This document shows, piece by piece, positions 49,967 through 58,263 of a DNA stretch of 64,000 bases. Under the pieces are notes generated by a model. That model saw only the letters and a list, made by a program, of their open reading frames with translations. It was not told where the DNA came from and ran no database searches. The stretch comes from Luteipulveratus flavus (lineage in GTDB: Bacteria; Actinomycetota; Actinomycetes; Actinomycetales; Dermatophilaceae): the NCBI RefSeq assembly GCF_029439465.1, contig NZ_JAROAV010000044.1, positions 27,229-91,228 on the forward strand. Direction: 5' to 3'. Made by a program: the position numbers and the translations under genes. The stretch's first letter is position 1. Each line of letters opens with the position of its first letter.

Positions 49967-50947
49967 TCAGCTCGTCGAGGGGACGAGCGACTCCTCGTGC
50001 GGCAGGGAGAGGGAGAGCACGGCCGTCTCGATCAGGTCGTGGCCACGGATCGCCTCCTCGACCTGCTCCAGCCGGACAGCCAGATCGCTCTCTACCGAGT
50101 CGCCGGTCAGGTCCACGGACGCGACGACGAAGAGGCGCTCCGGCCCCACGAACTCCAGGTGCAGGTAGGTCACGCGCTCGACCTCGGGGTGGTCCAGCAC
50201 CGCCTGGAGCACCCGGTTGCGGATCGGGCCGCCGATCGCCTCGCCGACGAGGAAAGCGCGGTTGCGGTCGACCAGGAAGATCGCCACGAGCGCGAGCATC
50301 ACGCCGACGAGGATCGAGCCGAGCGCGTCCCAGAACGCGTTGCCGGTCACCTGGTGCAGGGCGACGCCGCCACCGGCGAGCAGGAGCCCGAGGAGCGCGG
50401 CGGAGTCCTCCAGGAACACCGCCCGCAGCGTGGGGTTCGAGGTGCGGGAGATGAACGTCAGCGGGTGGAGCCCGACCGCCCGCGCTCGTCCACGCGTCTG
50501 CCGCAGCGCCTGCAGGAACGAGATGCCCTCCAGGACGAACGCGATGCCGAGCACGATGTAGTTGATGGTGTAGTTCTCGGGCTCGCTCTCGGCGCCCAGC
50601 TCCTGGATGCCGTGCACGATCGAGACGCCGGCGCCGGCGGTGAGCAGGCCCACCGCGGCGAACAGCGACCAGACGTACGCCTCCTTGCCGTAGCCGAGGG
50701 GACGCCGCTCGTCGCTCGGGCGGTCGGACTTGCGCTCGGCGATGATGAGGAACACCTCGTTGCCGGCGTCGGCCCAGGAGTGCGCCGCCTCGGCCACCAT
50801 CGAGGCCGAACCCGTGATGATCGCGGCGCCGGTCTTCGCGACGGCGATCAGCAGGTTCGCCACGAACGCGATGATGACGGTGATGATGCTCTCGCCGCCC
50901 TCGCGCTCGGGACGGTCGCCCTGCTTGCCGGACGCCACACTGCTCAT
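49967..50947 (-). CDS. Cation diffusion facilitator family metal transporter
   Basis: A 326-residue CDF protein. Helix 2 contains SMVAEAAHSWADAGNEVFLI with the HSWAD metal site, helix 5 carries FLEDSAALLGLLLA (E-D-S instead of the usual HxxxD), and the C-terminal cytoplasmic domain (VERVTYLHLEFVGPERLFVV) follows six hydrophobic segments. It exports divalent metal, probably zinc or manganese, by proton antiport. The site with fewer His resembles the manganese/iron-type members. Convergent with the MFS gene, 6 bp gap. Confidence 0.88.
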   Translation of the reverse strand: MSSVASGKQGDRPEREGGESIITVIIAFVANLLIAVAKTGAAIITGSASMVAEAAHSWADAGNEVFLIIAERKSDRPSDERRPLGYGKEAYVWSLFAAVGLLTAGAGVSIVHGIQELGAESEPENYTINYIVLGIAFVLEGISFLQALRQTRGRARAVGLHPLTFISRTSNPTLRAVFLEDSAALLGLLLAGGGVALHQVTGNAFWDALGSILVGVMLALVAIFLVDRNRAFLVGEAIGGPIRNRVLQAVLDHPEVERVTYLHLEFVGPERLFVVASVDLTGDSVESDLAVRLEQVEEAIRGHDLIETAVLSLSLPHEESLVPSTS

Positions 50948-50977
50948 GACCGCCAACCTATGCGCACAATGGCCCAC

Positions 50978-51766
50978 ATGCCCCGACCCGAGGCGTCCGC
51001 GTTCGTCAAGACGTCGATGACCGCCCCGGACGGCTACTTCGCCTGGGAGGCCACGGGACTCCGCTGGCTGGCCGCGGTGACGGACGGCGCCCGGGTCGCT
51101 CCCGTCCTCGGCGTCGAGCCGAACCGGCTCCTGCTGGAACGTGTTTCGCACGCCGCGCCCTCGCGCACGGCTGCGGAGGCGTTCGGACGCGACCTCGCGC
51201 GTACGCACGCGGCGGGCGCACCGGCGTACGGCGTCGGCCCGGACGGGTGGGAGGGCCACGGCTGGCTCGGTCCGGCGACCGACCTCCTGCCGCTGCTGCT
51301 GGGCAGCTACGACCGGTGGGGCGAGATGTACGCCGAGCTGCGACTCCTGCCGATCGCGACCGAGGGCGAGCGACGCGGCGCGCTGACCGGCGAGGACGTC
51401 CGGGACGTCGAGCGGCTGGCCCAGCGGCTGCGCGACGACGACGGCGACCTCGACACCGGCGAGCCCCCGGCACGGCTGCACGGCGACCTGTGGTCCGGCA
51501 ACCTGCTGTGGAGCCCCGACGGCGTCGTCCTGGTCGACCCGGCTGCGCACGCCGGTCACCGCGAGACCGACCTGGCGATGCTGCAGATGTTCGGCAGCCC
51601 GCAGCTGGCGACGGTCCTCGCGGCGTACGACGAGGCCGCGCCGCTCGCCGACGGCTGGCGGTCCCGCGTCGCGCTGCACCAGACCTACCCGCTGCTGCTG
51701 CACGCAGCGGTGTTCGGCGGCACGTACGTGGGGCAGGCGATGGACGCCGTCCGCCGCTACCTGTGA
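50978..51766 (+). CDS. Fructosamine kinase-like phosphotransferase
   Basis: A 262-residue aminoglycoside-phosphotransferase-fold kinase. FVKTSMTAPDGYFAWEATGL holds the ATP-binding Lys, and the catalytic loop PARLHGDLWSGNLLWSPDG with VLVDPAAHAGHRETDLAML carries HGD and the metal-binding DPA. This HGDLWSGN loop is the fructosamine-3-kinase family signature, linked to protein deglycation. ATG 50960 and 50969 are also in frame; ATG 50978 was chosen by family fit. No strong Shine-Dalgarno site is seen, so a leaderless start is possible. Confidence 0.9.
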   Translation: MPRPEASAFVKTSMTAPDGYFAWEATGLRWLAAVTDGARVAPVLGVEPNRLLLERVSHAAPSRTAAEAFGRDLARTHAAGAPAYGVGPDGWEGHGWLGPATDLLPLLLGSYDRWGEMYAELRLLPIATEGERRGALTGEDVRDVERLAQRLRDDDGDLDTGEPPARLHGDLWSGNLLWSPDGVVLVDPAAHAGHRETDLAMLQMFGSPQLATVLAAYDEAAPLADGWRSRVALHQTYPLLLHAAVFGGTYVGQAMDAVRRYL

Positions 51767-51848
51767 GCGGCGGTCCCGAGCCCGGACGGACGGGCGTGAG
51801 TCTGCTGTGCGCTGCCCCGCCGTCGGGGGCGAGTCCTAGGTTGGCGTC

Positions 51849-52481
51849 GTGACGACAACCGACTGGACCTCGTGGCACGACGCGTACAGCCGGCCCGGCT
51901 CCGGGCTCGGCGACCGGCTGGTCGCTGTCCGCGCTCAGATCGACCGCTTCCTCGAGACGACCGCTCCTGCGCCGGTTCGCGTCGTCAGCGCCTGCGCGGG
52001 CGACGGGCGCGACCTCCTCGGCGTGCTCGCCGAGCGCGCGGACGCCGCCCGCGTCACCGCCCGGCTGGTCGAGCTCGACGCCGATCTCGTCGCCGCGGCC
52101 CGCAGCGCCGCCGCGGCGCTGCCGGCACACGTCGAGGTGGTCCAGGCGGACGCGTCCCGCAGCGATGCGTACGCGGGCGCGGTGCCGGCCGACCTGGTGC
52201 TGCTGTGCGGGATCTTCGGCAACATCAGCGACGCCGACGTCCGGGCCACGATCCGGGCGGTCGCACAGCTGTGCGCGCCCCGGGCCGAGGTGGTCTGGAC
52301 CCGCCACCGCGGCGAGCCGGACCTCACGCCGAGCATCCGGGCGTGGTTCGCGGACGCGGGGTTCGAGGAGATCGGGTTCACCGCGGGCGAGGGAGCCACC
52401 TGGTCGGTCGGCGCCCACCGGCTGGTCGCCGAGCCGCAGCGGTTGCAGCGTGACCAGGCCTGGTTCACCTTCGTCCGATGA
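51849..52481 (+). CDS. Class I methyltransferase-fold protein
   Basis: A 210-residue protein with a Rossmann-type methyltransferase core: VVSACAGDGRDLLGVLAERA (motif I with GDG), ARLVELDADLVAAAR (strand 2) and LVLLCGIFGNISDADVRATI (strand 4). Residues 2-20 (TTTDWTSWHDAYSRPGSGLG) are the family's SAM-adjacent start. GTG 51849 is the start. Its stop overlaps the start of the deaminase gene (ATGA), so the two may share a pathway. Substrate unknown. Confidence 0.85.
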   Translation: MTTTDWTSWHDAYSRPGSGLGDRLVAVRAQIDRFLETTAPAPVRVVSACAGDGRDLLGVLAERADAARVTARLVELDADLVAAARSAAAALPAHVEVVQADASRSDAYAGAVPADLVLLCGIFGNISDADVRATIRAVAQLCAPRAEVVWTRHRGEPDLTPSIRAWFADAGFEEIGFTAGEGATWSVGAHRLVAEPQRLQRDQAWFTFVR

Positions 52482-53485
52482 GCCTCGTCGAGGCCTGGGT
52501 CGCCGACCTGCCGAAGGTCGAGCTGCACGTGCACCACATCGGCGCCACCGCACCGCACACCGTGGCCGCCCTGGCCGCGCGCTACCCGGACGCCGGCGTA
52601 CCGAGCGACCTCGACGCGCTCGAGCGGTTCTTCGCGTTCACCGACTTCGCCCACTTCCTGCGCGTCTACGCGGCGGTCTCCCGGCTGCTGCGGACGCCCG
52701 AGGACGTGTACGAGCTGACGATCGGCAACCTGCTCGACCTCGCCCGACAGAACGTCCGGTACGCCGAGGTGACGGTCACCCCGAACGGCCCGCTGGCCTG
52801 CGGTGTCCCGCGAGACGGACTGGTCGAGGCCCTCGACGCGGTGCGCGAGCACGCCGCTCGTGAGTACGGCCTGGTGGTGGGCTGGATCCTCGACATCCCG
52901 GGCCACCCGGGTCCGCCCGCCGAGGTCGTCATGGACCTGTGCGAGCACGCCCCACCCGAGGGTCTGGTGGCACTCGGCCTCGGTGGGCCGGAGACGCCGC
53001 GGCCCCAGTTCGCCGACTACTTCGCGCGCGGTCGTGCCCTCGGGCTGCCGGGCGTACCGCACGCCGGGGAGGCCGCGGGTCCCGCGAGCGTCCGATCCGC
53101 GGTCGAAGACCTGCACGCCGTCCGGATCGGGCACGGTATCCGCGCCATGGAGGACCCCCGCGTGGTCGCCCTGCTGCGCGAGCGGGCCGTCCACCTGGAG
53201 GTGTGCCCCACCTCCAACGTCCGTACCCGCGTCGTCGACACGCTGGAGGAGCACCCGCTGCCCGCGATGCTCGCCGCCGGCCTCGAGGTGTCGATCAGCT
53301 CCGACGACCCGCCGATGTTCGGGACGACCCTCACCGAGGAGCTGCTGGTCGCGGCTCGTCTGGTCGGCGCGAACGAGGTCCCGACGCTGCTGGGCAACGC
53401 GATCGACGCCTCCTTCGCGCCGAACGACGTCAAGCGCCGCTACCGGTCCGAGCTCCGGCGCGCTCCCGGTCCTGCGGTGCCGTGA
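52478..53485 (+). CDS. Adenosine-deaminase-family amidohydrolase
   Basis: A 335-residue TIM-barrel deaminase. The metal site starts ELHVHHIGATAPHTV (His17 and His19), followed by HAGEAAGP (Glu catalytic), RIGHGIRAMED, VCPTSN and SISSDDPPMFG (the usual T/N-DDP loop in modified form). The His after HVH, where family members mostly have Leu, and SSDDPP instead of TDDP, set it apart from typical adenosine deaminases. Aminodeoxyfutalosine or another modified purine substrate is possible. It is translationally coupled to the methyltransferase. The 3' end overlaps the convergent kinase gene by 46 bp. Confidence 0.87.
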   Translation: MSLVEAWVADLPKVELHVHHIGATAPHTVAALAARYPDAGVPSDLDALERFFAFTDFAHFLRVYAAVSRLLRTPEDVYELTIGNLLDLARQNVRYAEVTVTPNGPLACGVPRDGLVEALDAVREHAAREYGLVVGWILDIPGHPGPPAEVVMDLCEHAPPEGLVALGLGGPETPRPQFADYFARGRALGLPGVPHAGEAAGPASVRSAVEDLHAVRIGHGIRAMEDPRVVALLRERAVHLEVCPTSNVRTRVVDTLEEHPLPAMLAAGLEVSISSDDPPMFGTTLTEELLVAARLVGANEVPTLLGNAIDASFAPNDVKRRYRSELRRAPGPAVP

Positions 53486-55473
53486 GCGCGGACGTGCACC
53501 GCCGGCCCGGGCGCGCTCCGGGACGGCGTCCTGGCCGGCCTGCTCGGACGTTGACGCGCCGCGACGCCGGTCCGCGGCTGCTGCGTCCGCTCCGTGCCCG
53601 TGGACGCCGACCTGACGTCGGCGGTCGGGGCGGGCTCGACCAGCAGCGTCGCGGGCAGGAGCACTGAGGCGGTGAGCCCACCGGCGGCGTTGGCGCGCAG
53701 CTGAACCCGTACGCCGTGACGCTGCGCGAGCCGTCCGACGACGAACAGTCCCATCCGCTTGGCGGTCGCCGGGTCGACCTGACCACCGGAGGCCATCCGC
53801 TCGTTCGCGGCGACCAGGTCCTGGTCGTGCATGCCCAGGCCCTCGTCGACGATCTCGATGAGGACACCGCCGCCCTCGACGGGGGCGCCGCCGACCCGGA
53901 CCTGGGTCGCCGGCGGGGAGTAGGACAGGGCGTTGTCGACGAGCTCGGTGAGCAGGTGCACCAGGTCGGCGGTCGCGCCCGGCAGGACGCTCCTGCTCGG
54001 CATCGCCACCAGCCGGACCCGCTGGAAGTCACGCACCCCGGACTGCGCGGCCCGGATCGTGTCGGCGAGCGTGAGGCTGCGCGCCCCGCCGACCCGAGCG
54101 GTCGCGCCGGCCAGGACCAGCAGGCTGTCGCCGTTGCGTCGCATCCGCGTCGCGAGGTGGTCCAGCCGGAAGAGCGCCTGCAGCCGTGCCGGGTCCTGCT
54201 CGTCGCGCTCCAGGGAGTCGATCAGCGCCAGCTGCTGGCTCACCATGGAGGTGCTCCGCCGCGAGAGCGTCTCGAACATGTCCCCGACCTGGGCCCGCAG
54301 CCGGGCCTGCTCGGTCGCCAGCGTCAGGGCCCGCTCGTGCATGTCGTCCACGGCCCTGGCCAGCTGTCCGGTCTCCTCCCTGGTGAAGACCGGCACCGGC
54401 CGCGGCGCCGGCACGGGTTCGCCCGCCCGGATCTGCTCGACCGCGGCCGGCAGACCCTCGTGGGCGATCTGGAGCACACTCCGGCGCATCTCCCGGATGG
54501 GGACGACGACCCTGCGGGCGACGATCAGGGCCAGGGCCAGCGAGAGCACCAGCGCGGCCAGGATCAGCGCGCCGTCCCGCAGCGCGTCCGCCCGCGCCGT
54601 CGACGCCTGCGCGGACACCTCGGTGATGACCGTGCCGGTGAGGTCGTCGGTCAGGGTGGCGTACGCCGACCGGGACCGGCCCATGCTCGCCCGCCAGTCC
54701 TTCGCCGGAGCCGCCGTCATGCCGCGCCGCGCCTCGTTCAGACCTCGCAGCCGACGGGTCCTCGGGTCCTGGCCGGGCAGCTGGCGGCTGATGACGTCGA
54801 TCGCCGCCGACTCCCGGCCGATGGCGTGGGCGGTGTCCTGGTTCGCCCGGCCCAGGTCGGTCGAGCCCGCGCTCAGGATGATCCACTGCCCGGACACCGC
54901 GTCCTGGCCCGAGACCACGCCGGCCAGGGCCCGCAGGGCCGGACCCGTGCTGTCGCCGCGCGGTAGTGCCTCCATCAGGACGATCAGGTGCGTCCCGACG
55001 TCCGCCACGCGCGCCTGGAGCCGAGTCGGGGACAGCGTCGCCCGTTCGGACCGCAGGGCGGTGCCCGCGCTCAGCAGGGCGTCGAGCCCGGCGCGCTGGC
55101 GACCGGTCAGCTCCGCACGCGACATCGCGTCCCGCAGCGTCCGGTCCGCCTGGGCCAGGCCCGCCACCGTCATCCGGGAGCCGACCGGCGCCGTCGCCAG
55201 CTCGCCGACGGCCACCGCGTACGACACGGCCGGGCGCAGGACGGCCACCTGCGAGGCCATCCGCGCGGAGTCGTCCGCGTCCTGCAGCTGCTCGACCACC
55301 CGCAGCCCGCCGAACGTGGTCGCCAGCAGCACCGGCAACGCCAGGACGACCACGACCTTGCGCATGAGCGGCCAGTCGCCCAGCGTCATCCGGGACCGAC
55401 GGCGTGGGTCGTCCGTACGGGTGCGCCCGCTCCTGCGACGGCTCCGCTCACCGGTTCCCGTTTCGACCACCAC
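53440..55473 (-). CDS. Nitrate-sensing-type (CvnA-like) sensor histidine kinase
   Basis: A 677-residue membrane kinase: helix at about 36-55, a large extracytoplasmic all-helical NIT-type sensor region (about 60-305), a second helix at about 305-328, a HAMP segment (RRVVVPIREMRRSVLQIAHE), and an HATPase domain (LLTELVDNALSYSPPATQVR, IVDEGLGMHD, MGLFVVGRLA). No phosphorylatable His box in a normal HisKA is evident. This is the CvnA component of actinobacterial conservons, but the roadblock (CvnB), DUF742 (CvnC) and GTPase (CvnD) genes are absent here. Starts at GTG 55473 or 55470. The tail is disordered and Arg-rich. Confidence 0.88.
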   Translation of the reverse strand: MVVETGTGERSRRRSGRTRTDDPRRRSRMTLGDWPLMRKVVVVLALPVLLATTFGGLRVVEQLQDADDSARMASQVAVLRPAVSYAVAVGELATAPVGSRMTVAGLAQADRTLRDAMSRAELTGRQRAGLDALLSAGTALRSERATLSPTRLQARVADVGTHLIVLMEALPRGDSTGPALRALAGVVSGQDAVSGQWIILSAGSTDLGRANQDTAHAIGRESAAIDVISRQLPGQDPRTRRLRGLNEARRGMTAAPAKDWRASMGRSRSAYATLTDDLTGTVITEVSAQASTARADALRDGALILAALVLSLALALIVARRVVVPIREMRRSVLQIAHEGLPAAVEQIRAGEPVPAPRPVPVFTREETGQLARAVDDMHERALTLATEQARLRAQVGDMFETLSRRSTSMVSQQLALIDSLERDEQDPARLQALFRLDHLATRMRRNGDSLLVLAGATARVGGARSLTLADTIRAAQSGVRDFQRVRLVAMPSRSVLPGATADLVHLLTELVDNALSYSPPATQVRVGGAPVEGGGVLIEIVDEGLGMHDQDLVAANERMASGGQVDPATAKRMGLFVVGRLAQRHGVRVQLRANAAGGLTASVLLPATLLVEPAPTADVRSASTGTERTQQPRTGVAARQRPSRPARTPSRSAPGPAVHVRAHGTAGPGARRSSDR

Positions 55474-55576
55474 GACTCCTTCATCCCTGTGCTGCCGCGC
55501 CCCGGACCGATCAGTGGCGGACCGCGGCTTCGCGCCGCATGCTGCTGAACACCTGTGGCCGGATCGTCCGACATGT

Positions 55577-55609
55577 GCGAACGTGCGGTGAACGGAGGGC
55601 GAACGATGA
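55577..55609. promoter_or_regulatory. Three 11-bp-phased direct repeats (PHO-box-like)
   Basis: GCGAACGTGCG, GTGAACGGAGG and GCGAACGATGA follow each other without spacing, keeping G-Y-GAAC-G at an 11-bp period (55577-55609). A further GCGAAC lies 10 bp on, at 55620. Such phased direct repeats resemble PhoP boxes of actinobacteria. They lie between the divergent kinase and the 55689 gene. Confidence 0.6.
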
Positions 55610-55688
55610 CTCCGCTGGAGCGAACACCCGTGCCATCAATGACCATTCGACCGAGTGAACCCGGGTCGATCGAGCCAGACAGGATCGG

Positions 55689-56528
55689 ATGCCCATGACC
55701 TGGGAGCTTGACTTCCTTGAAGCTGCGGGACGCATCAGGCACGACGTCGCGACTCAGGTCGATGCCTTGATCCGTTCTACTGATGCCGAGAGGGCGACCG
55801 AGCTGGTGATACTCATCGAGTCGTCGGTCGCACCGGTGAGCGGTGGACTGGCCGACGATGCAGGCTCGGTCGCGACCGCGGTCGTCGCGGGGTTGGCGCA
55901 GATGCACCTGCAGGCAAAGCCTGAGGCGTTGCTCCTGCTGACGCAGATCCTCGGGTCGTCCCTGGGGGAGGATGGCATCGCTTCCGTGGAGGTGCGGGAG
56001 GTGATGGAGGCATCGCTCCCGGTCCTCGCCGCGGCCGTCGAGTCCGGATCGGGAGACGACATGGCGCAAGGGGTCGACCTCATCTCCCTCAGTGCGCACA
56101 CGAGCGAGGCTTCAGCCCAACGGGCGGCCTTCTACCTGTCTCGCCTCTCTCACGCTCCGGATGACCAGATCAGCGCGTCCGCGGAGCGGGAGATGGGCGA
56201 GGTGCGTGGGCTCATGGAACGTCGTCAGAAGCCCGACCGGTCGCCGCACGGCCACACCGAGCTCGGTGCTGCACCCGTGGGGCGCGCGATCACGTGCGAC
56301 CTCACGTGTCTGGTGTGCGGCCCGCAGGGCCTCCTGGTCTTCATGAAGCGGGTGAGAGATGGACTCGTCCTCGTGGAGTGCCAGGAGTGCCTGGCGGCGT
56401 ACTGGGATCCGGAAGATGTGGGCTCCTCCTTTCGCGGAGAGGACATCGGTCGGCGGGCGGTCCCTGCCCGGCGTGAGGACATCAGTGCTCGGGGCTTGTC
56501 GAGGTGGGTCGGTCACGAGCTCGATTGA
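55689..56528 (+). CDS. Unrecognised helical protein with a C-terminal Cys-pair domain
   Basis: A 279-residue protein. Residues 1-180 are Ala/Leu-rich helices (for example AERATELVILIESSVAPVSG and EALLLLTQILGSSLGEDG) suggesting a helical-repeat fold. Residues 205-245 hold CDLTCLVCG and ECQEC, four to five Cys in a zinc-ribbon spacing, followed by an acidic AYWDPEDVG segment. Codon use is atypical for the window, with TTG, CGT, TCT, ACT, AGG and ATA in the early codons. I do not recognise the family. Start ATG 55689 or 55695. The downstream small gene also has a CPSC pair. Confidence 0.6.
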   Translation: MPMTWELDFLEAAGRIRHDVATQVDALIRSTDAERATELVILIESSVAPVSGGLADDAGSVATAVVAGLAQMHLQAKPEALLLLTQILGSSLGEDGIASVEVREVMEASLPVLAAAVESGSGDDMAQGVDLISLSAHTSEASAQRAAFYLSRLSHAPDDQISASAEREMGEVRGLMERRQKPDRSPHGHTELGAAPVGRAITCDLTCLVCGPQGLLVFMKRVRDGLVLVECQECLAAYWDPEDVGSSFRGEDIGRRAVPARREDISARGLSRWVGHELD

Positions 56529-56577
56529 CCGCCGTGACTTCGGCGCAGATCTTGACGTCGCTCAGGAGGTGCTCGAC

Positions 56578-56847
56578 ATGCCAGCGTGGGTGGGCGAAAG
56601 GAGTGTGTCCGTGATGGCTGCGTCGTGGGTCCGGGTCGTCGTTGAGTACGAGGCGGGGCTCCGGGGCCCGTGGCGCTGTCCGGAGCGGAATGACGGAGAC
56701 GTGAAGCTTCGGCTCATCCGGTCGGAGGATCAGACAGAGGTGGTCGAGCTGCATCTCGTGTGCCCGTCCTGCGGAGCCGAGACCTACGTCCGGCGCGGGC
56801 CGGCTGCGCGGGGCGGGCGTGGTGGCTCGGGGGCCTCCGGGGCCTGA
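56578..56847 (+). CDS. Unrecognised small Cys-pair protein (89 residues)
   Basis: ATG 56578 has CAGGAGG eight bases upstream. The core runs WVRVVVEYEAGLRGPWRCPE to VVELHLVCPSCGAETYVRRG, strand-rich with three Cys including CPSC; a low-complexity Gly/Arg tail follows. It begins 49 bp after the preceding gene on the same strand and probably shares its transcript. An immunity-like or zinc-binding partner role is possible, but nothing identifies it. Confidence 0.55.
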   Translation: MPAWVGERSVSVMAASWVRVVVEYEAGLRGPWRCPERNDGDVKLRLIRSEDQTEVVELHLVCPSCGAETYVRRGPAARGGRGGSGASGA

Positions 56848-57005
56848 CGGTGTTTGGTCTTGTTGGCTATTGACCGAATGCGTTGTGGGTCGCCAACATC
56901 CGAAAGCGGCGCGCCGTCCCCCGAGAAGCTCCGCATGAGTTCTGTCGTCCGTCGTCTGGTCAGCCTCGTCGCCGCTGGCGGCGGCGCGTCTCCTACGATC
57001 GGCGG

Positions 57006-57296
57006 ATGGCGACGTTCGCAGTCCAGTACACCTACACCGACGACGACGCGGGGCGTGACAAGCACCGCGACGAGCACCGCGCGTACCTCACGAAGCAGGA
57101 CGGGGTGCTCCTGTCGGGTCCGTTCCTGGACTTCCCTGCCGGCGCCCTGATCGTCGTACGGGCCGACGACGAGGACGCGGCGACCGCGCTGCTGGACGCC
57201 GACCCGTTCCACCGCGAGGGCCTGATCGCCGAGCGACTCGTACGCGAGTACCAGCCCGTCCTGGGGTCGCAGTCCACCGGCTTCGTCGAGGACTGA
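57006..57296 (+). CDS. YciI-family protein
   Basis: A 96-residue protein of the YciI/YCII fold: MATFAVQYTYTDDDAGRDKH, HRAYLTKQDGVLLSGPFLDF and a final DADPFHREGLIAERLVREYQ. The conserved His-Asp dyad seen in YciI enzymes is represented by EHRAYL and DPFHREG. The function in vivo is generally unknown. It stands alone between the Cys-pair genes and the convergent kinase-like gene. Confidence 0.88.
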   Translation: MATFAVQYTYTDDDAGRDKHRDEHRAYLTKQDGVLLSGPFLDFPAGALIVVRADDEDAATALLDADPFHREGLIAERLVREYQPVLGSQSTGFVED

Positions 57297-57311
57297 CGGC
57301 GCCGGTCGTGC

Positions 57312-57992
57312 TCAGGCGCGCGTGAGAGGACCGAGCAGGGCCGCGGCCTCGGCCAGGCCCTGCTGCTCCAGCCTGGTCAGGTTCGGGTCCGTCGACCGGT
57401 AGGCGACCGCGAGGTCGACGTCGGTCAGCGGCCCGATCCGCAGCATCAGCTCGTCGAACAGGTGACGCCCGACCGGTCCGACGTCCACCAGCTCGCCGGA
57501 GGCGACCTGCGCGAGGATCAGCGCCGTCAGCGCGCGGTCCAGCCCGGCGGGGCCGCTCGCCGCGTTGCACCAGTCGATGACGACCGGCCCGCCGGGCGCG
57601 AGCAGCACGTTCAGCGGGTGCAGGTCCAGGTGCACGACGACGCCGGACTCCGGCGGACGGGCGTCGAGGCGGGAGGGCCCCGGCAACGACCCCGGCGCCG
57701 GGATCAGGTGCAGCCGGTCCAGCAGCTCGACCAGGATCGCGGCACACTCCGCGGGGGTCAGGGCACCGACGGCCAGCGCCTCGAACATCGTCGGCCCGTG
57801 CACCCGGTCCATGACCAGATCCGGCCCGTCGACCTCGTACACCGTCGGGGCGGGGAAGCCGCGCGCGACGACGTGCCGCATGACCGCCGCCTCGCGGGTG
57901 CAGTCCATCGCGGGGTCGCGATATCGGCGCAGGACCTTCCCCGAGCCGATCTCGAAGACGTCCGCGTCCCGTCCGGATGCCAGCAAGCGCAT
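57312..57992 (-). CDS. Aminoglycoside-phosphotransferase-fold kinase
   Basis: A 226-residue APH-type protein: LLASGRDADVFEIGSGKVLR (nucleotide loop), the catalytic loop VVVHLDLHPLNVLLAPGGPV with HLDLHPLN, and VVIDWCNAASGPAGLDRALT as the metal-binding DW segment. Substrate specificity cannot be read from sequence; many such proteins phosphorylate small alcohols or sugars rather than drugs. ATG 57992 begins the conserved core; the longer frame to 58115 adds no family residues. Confidence 0.87.
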   Translation of the reverse strand: MRLLASGRDADVFEIGSGKVLRRYRDPAMDCTREAAVMRHVVARGFPAPTVYEVDGPDLVMDRVHGPTMFEALAVGALTPAECAAILVELLDRLHLIPAPGSLPGPSRLDARPPESGVVVHLDLHPLNVLLAPGGPVVIDWCNAASGPAGLDRALTALILAQVASGELVDVGPVGRHLFDELMLRIGPLTDVDLAVAYRSTDPNLTRLEQQGLAEAAALLGPLTRA

Positions 57993-58263
57993 CAGAGCAC
58001 CGTAGGACGACGGGACGGCTCGCGCGCCGTGAACGGAGCCAGGCGTCGTCCCACCCGGAACGCCGTCGGCCCGTGCTAGCGGCATCCGCCGACGTCGGCC
58101 CATGACATCCGTCACGACTCTCGGTCAACACTTCCCAAGTAACAGGTCATTTCTTCGTCGGCCGCCGTGAGATCGGTGGAAACCTCTGGCGCACAACGAG
58201 TTTCAGGAGCACGTTACCGCTCACGGCAGATCCCCCTGAACCCCTGCCGTGAGGAGTTCCCCG

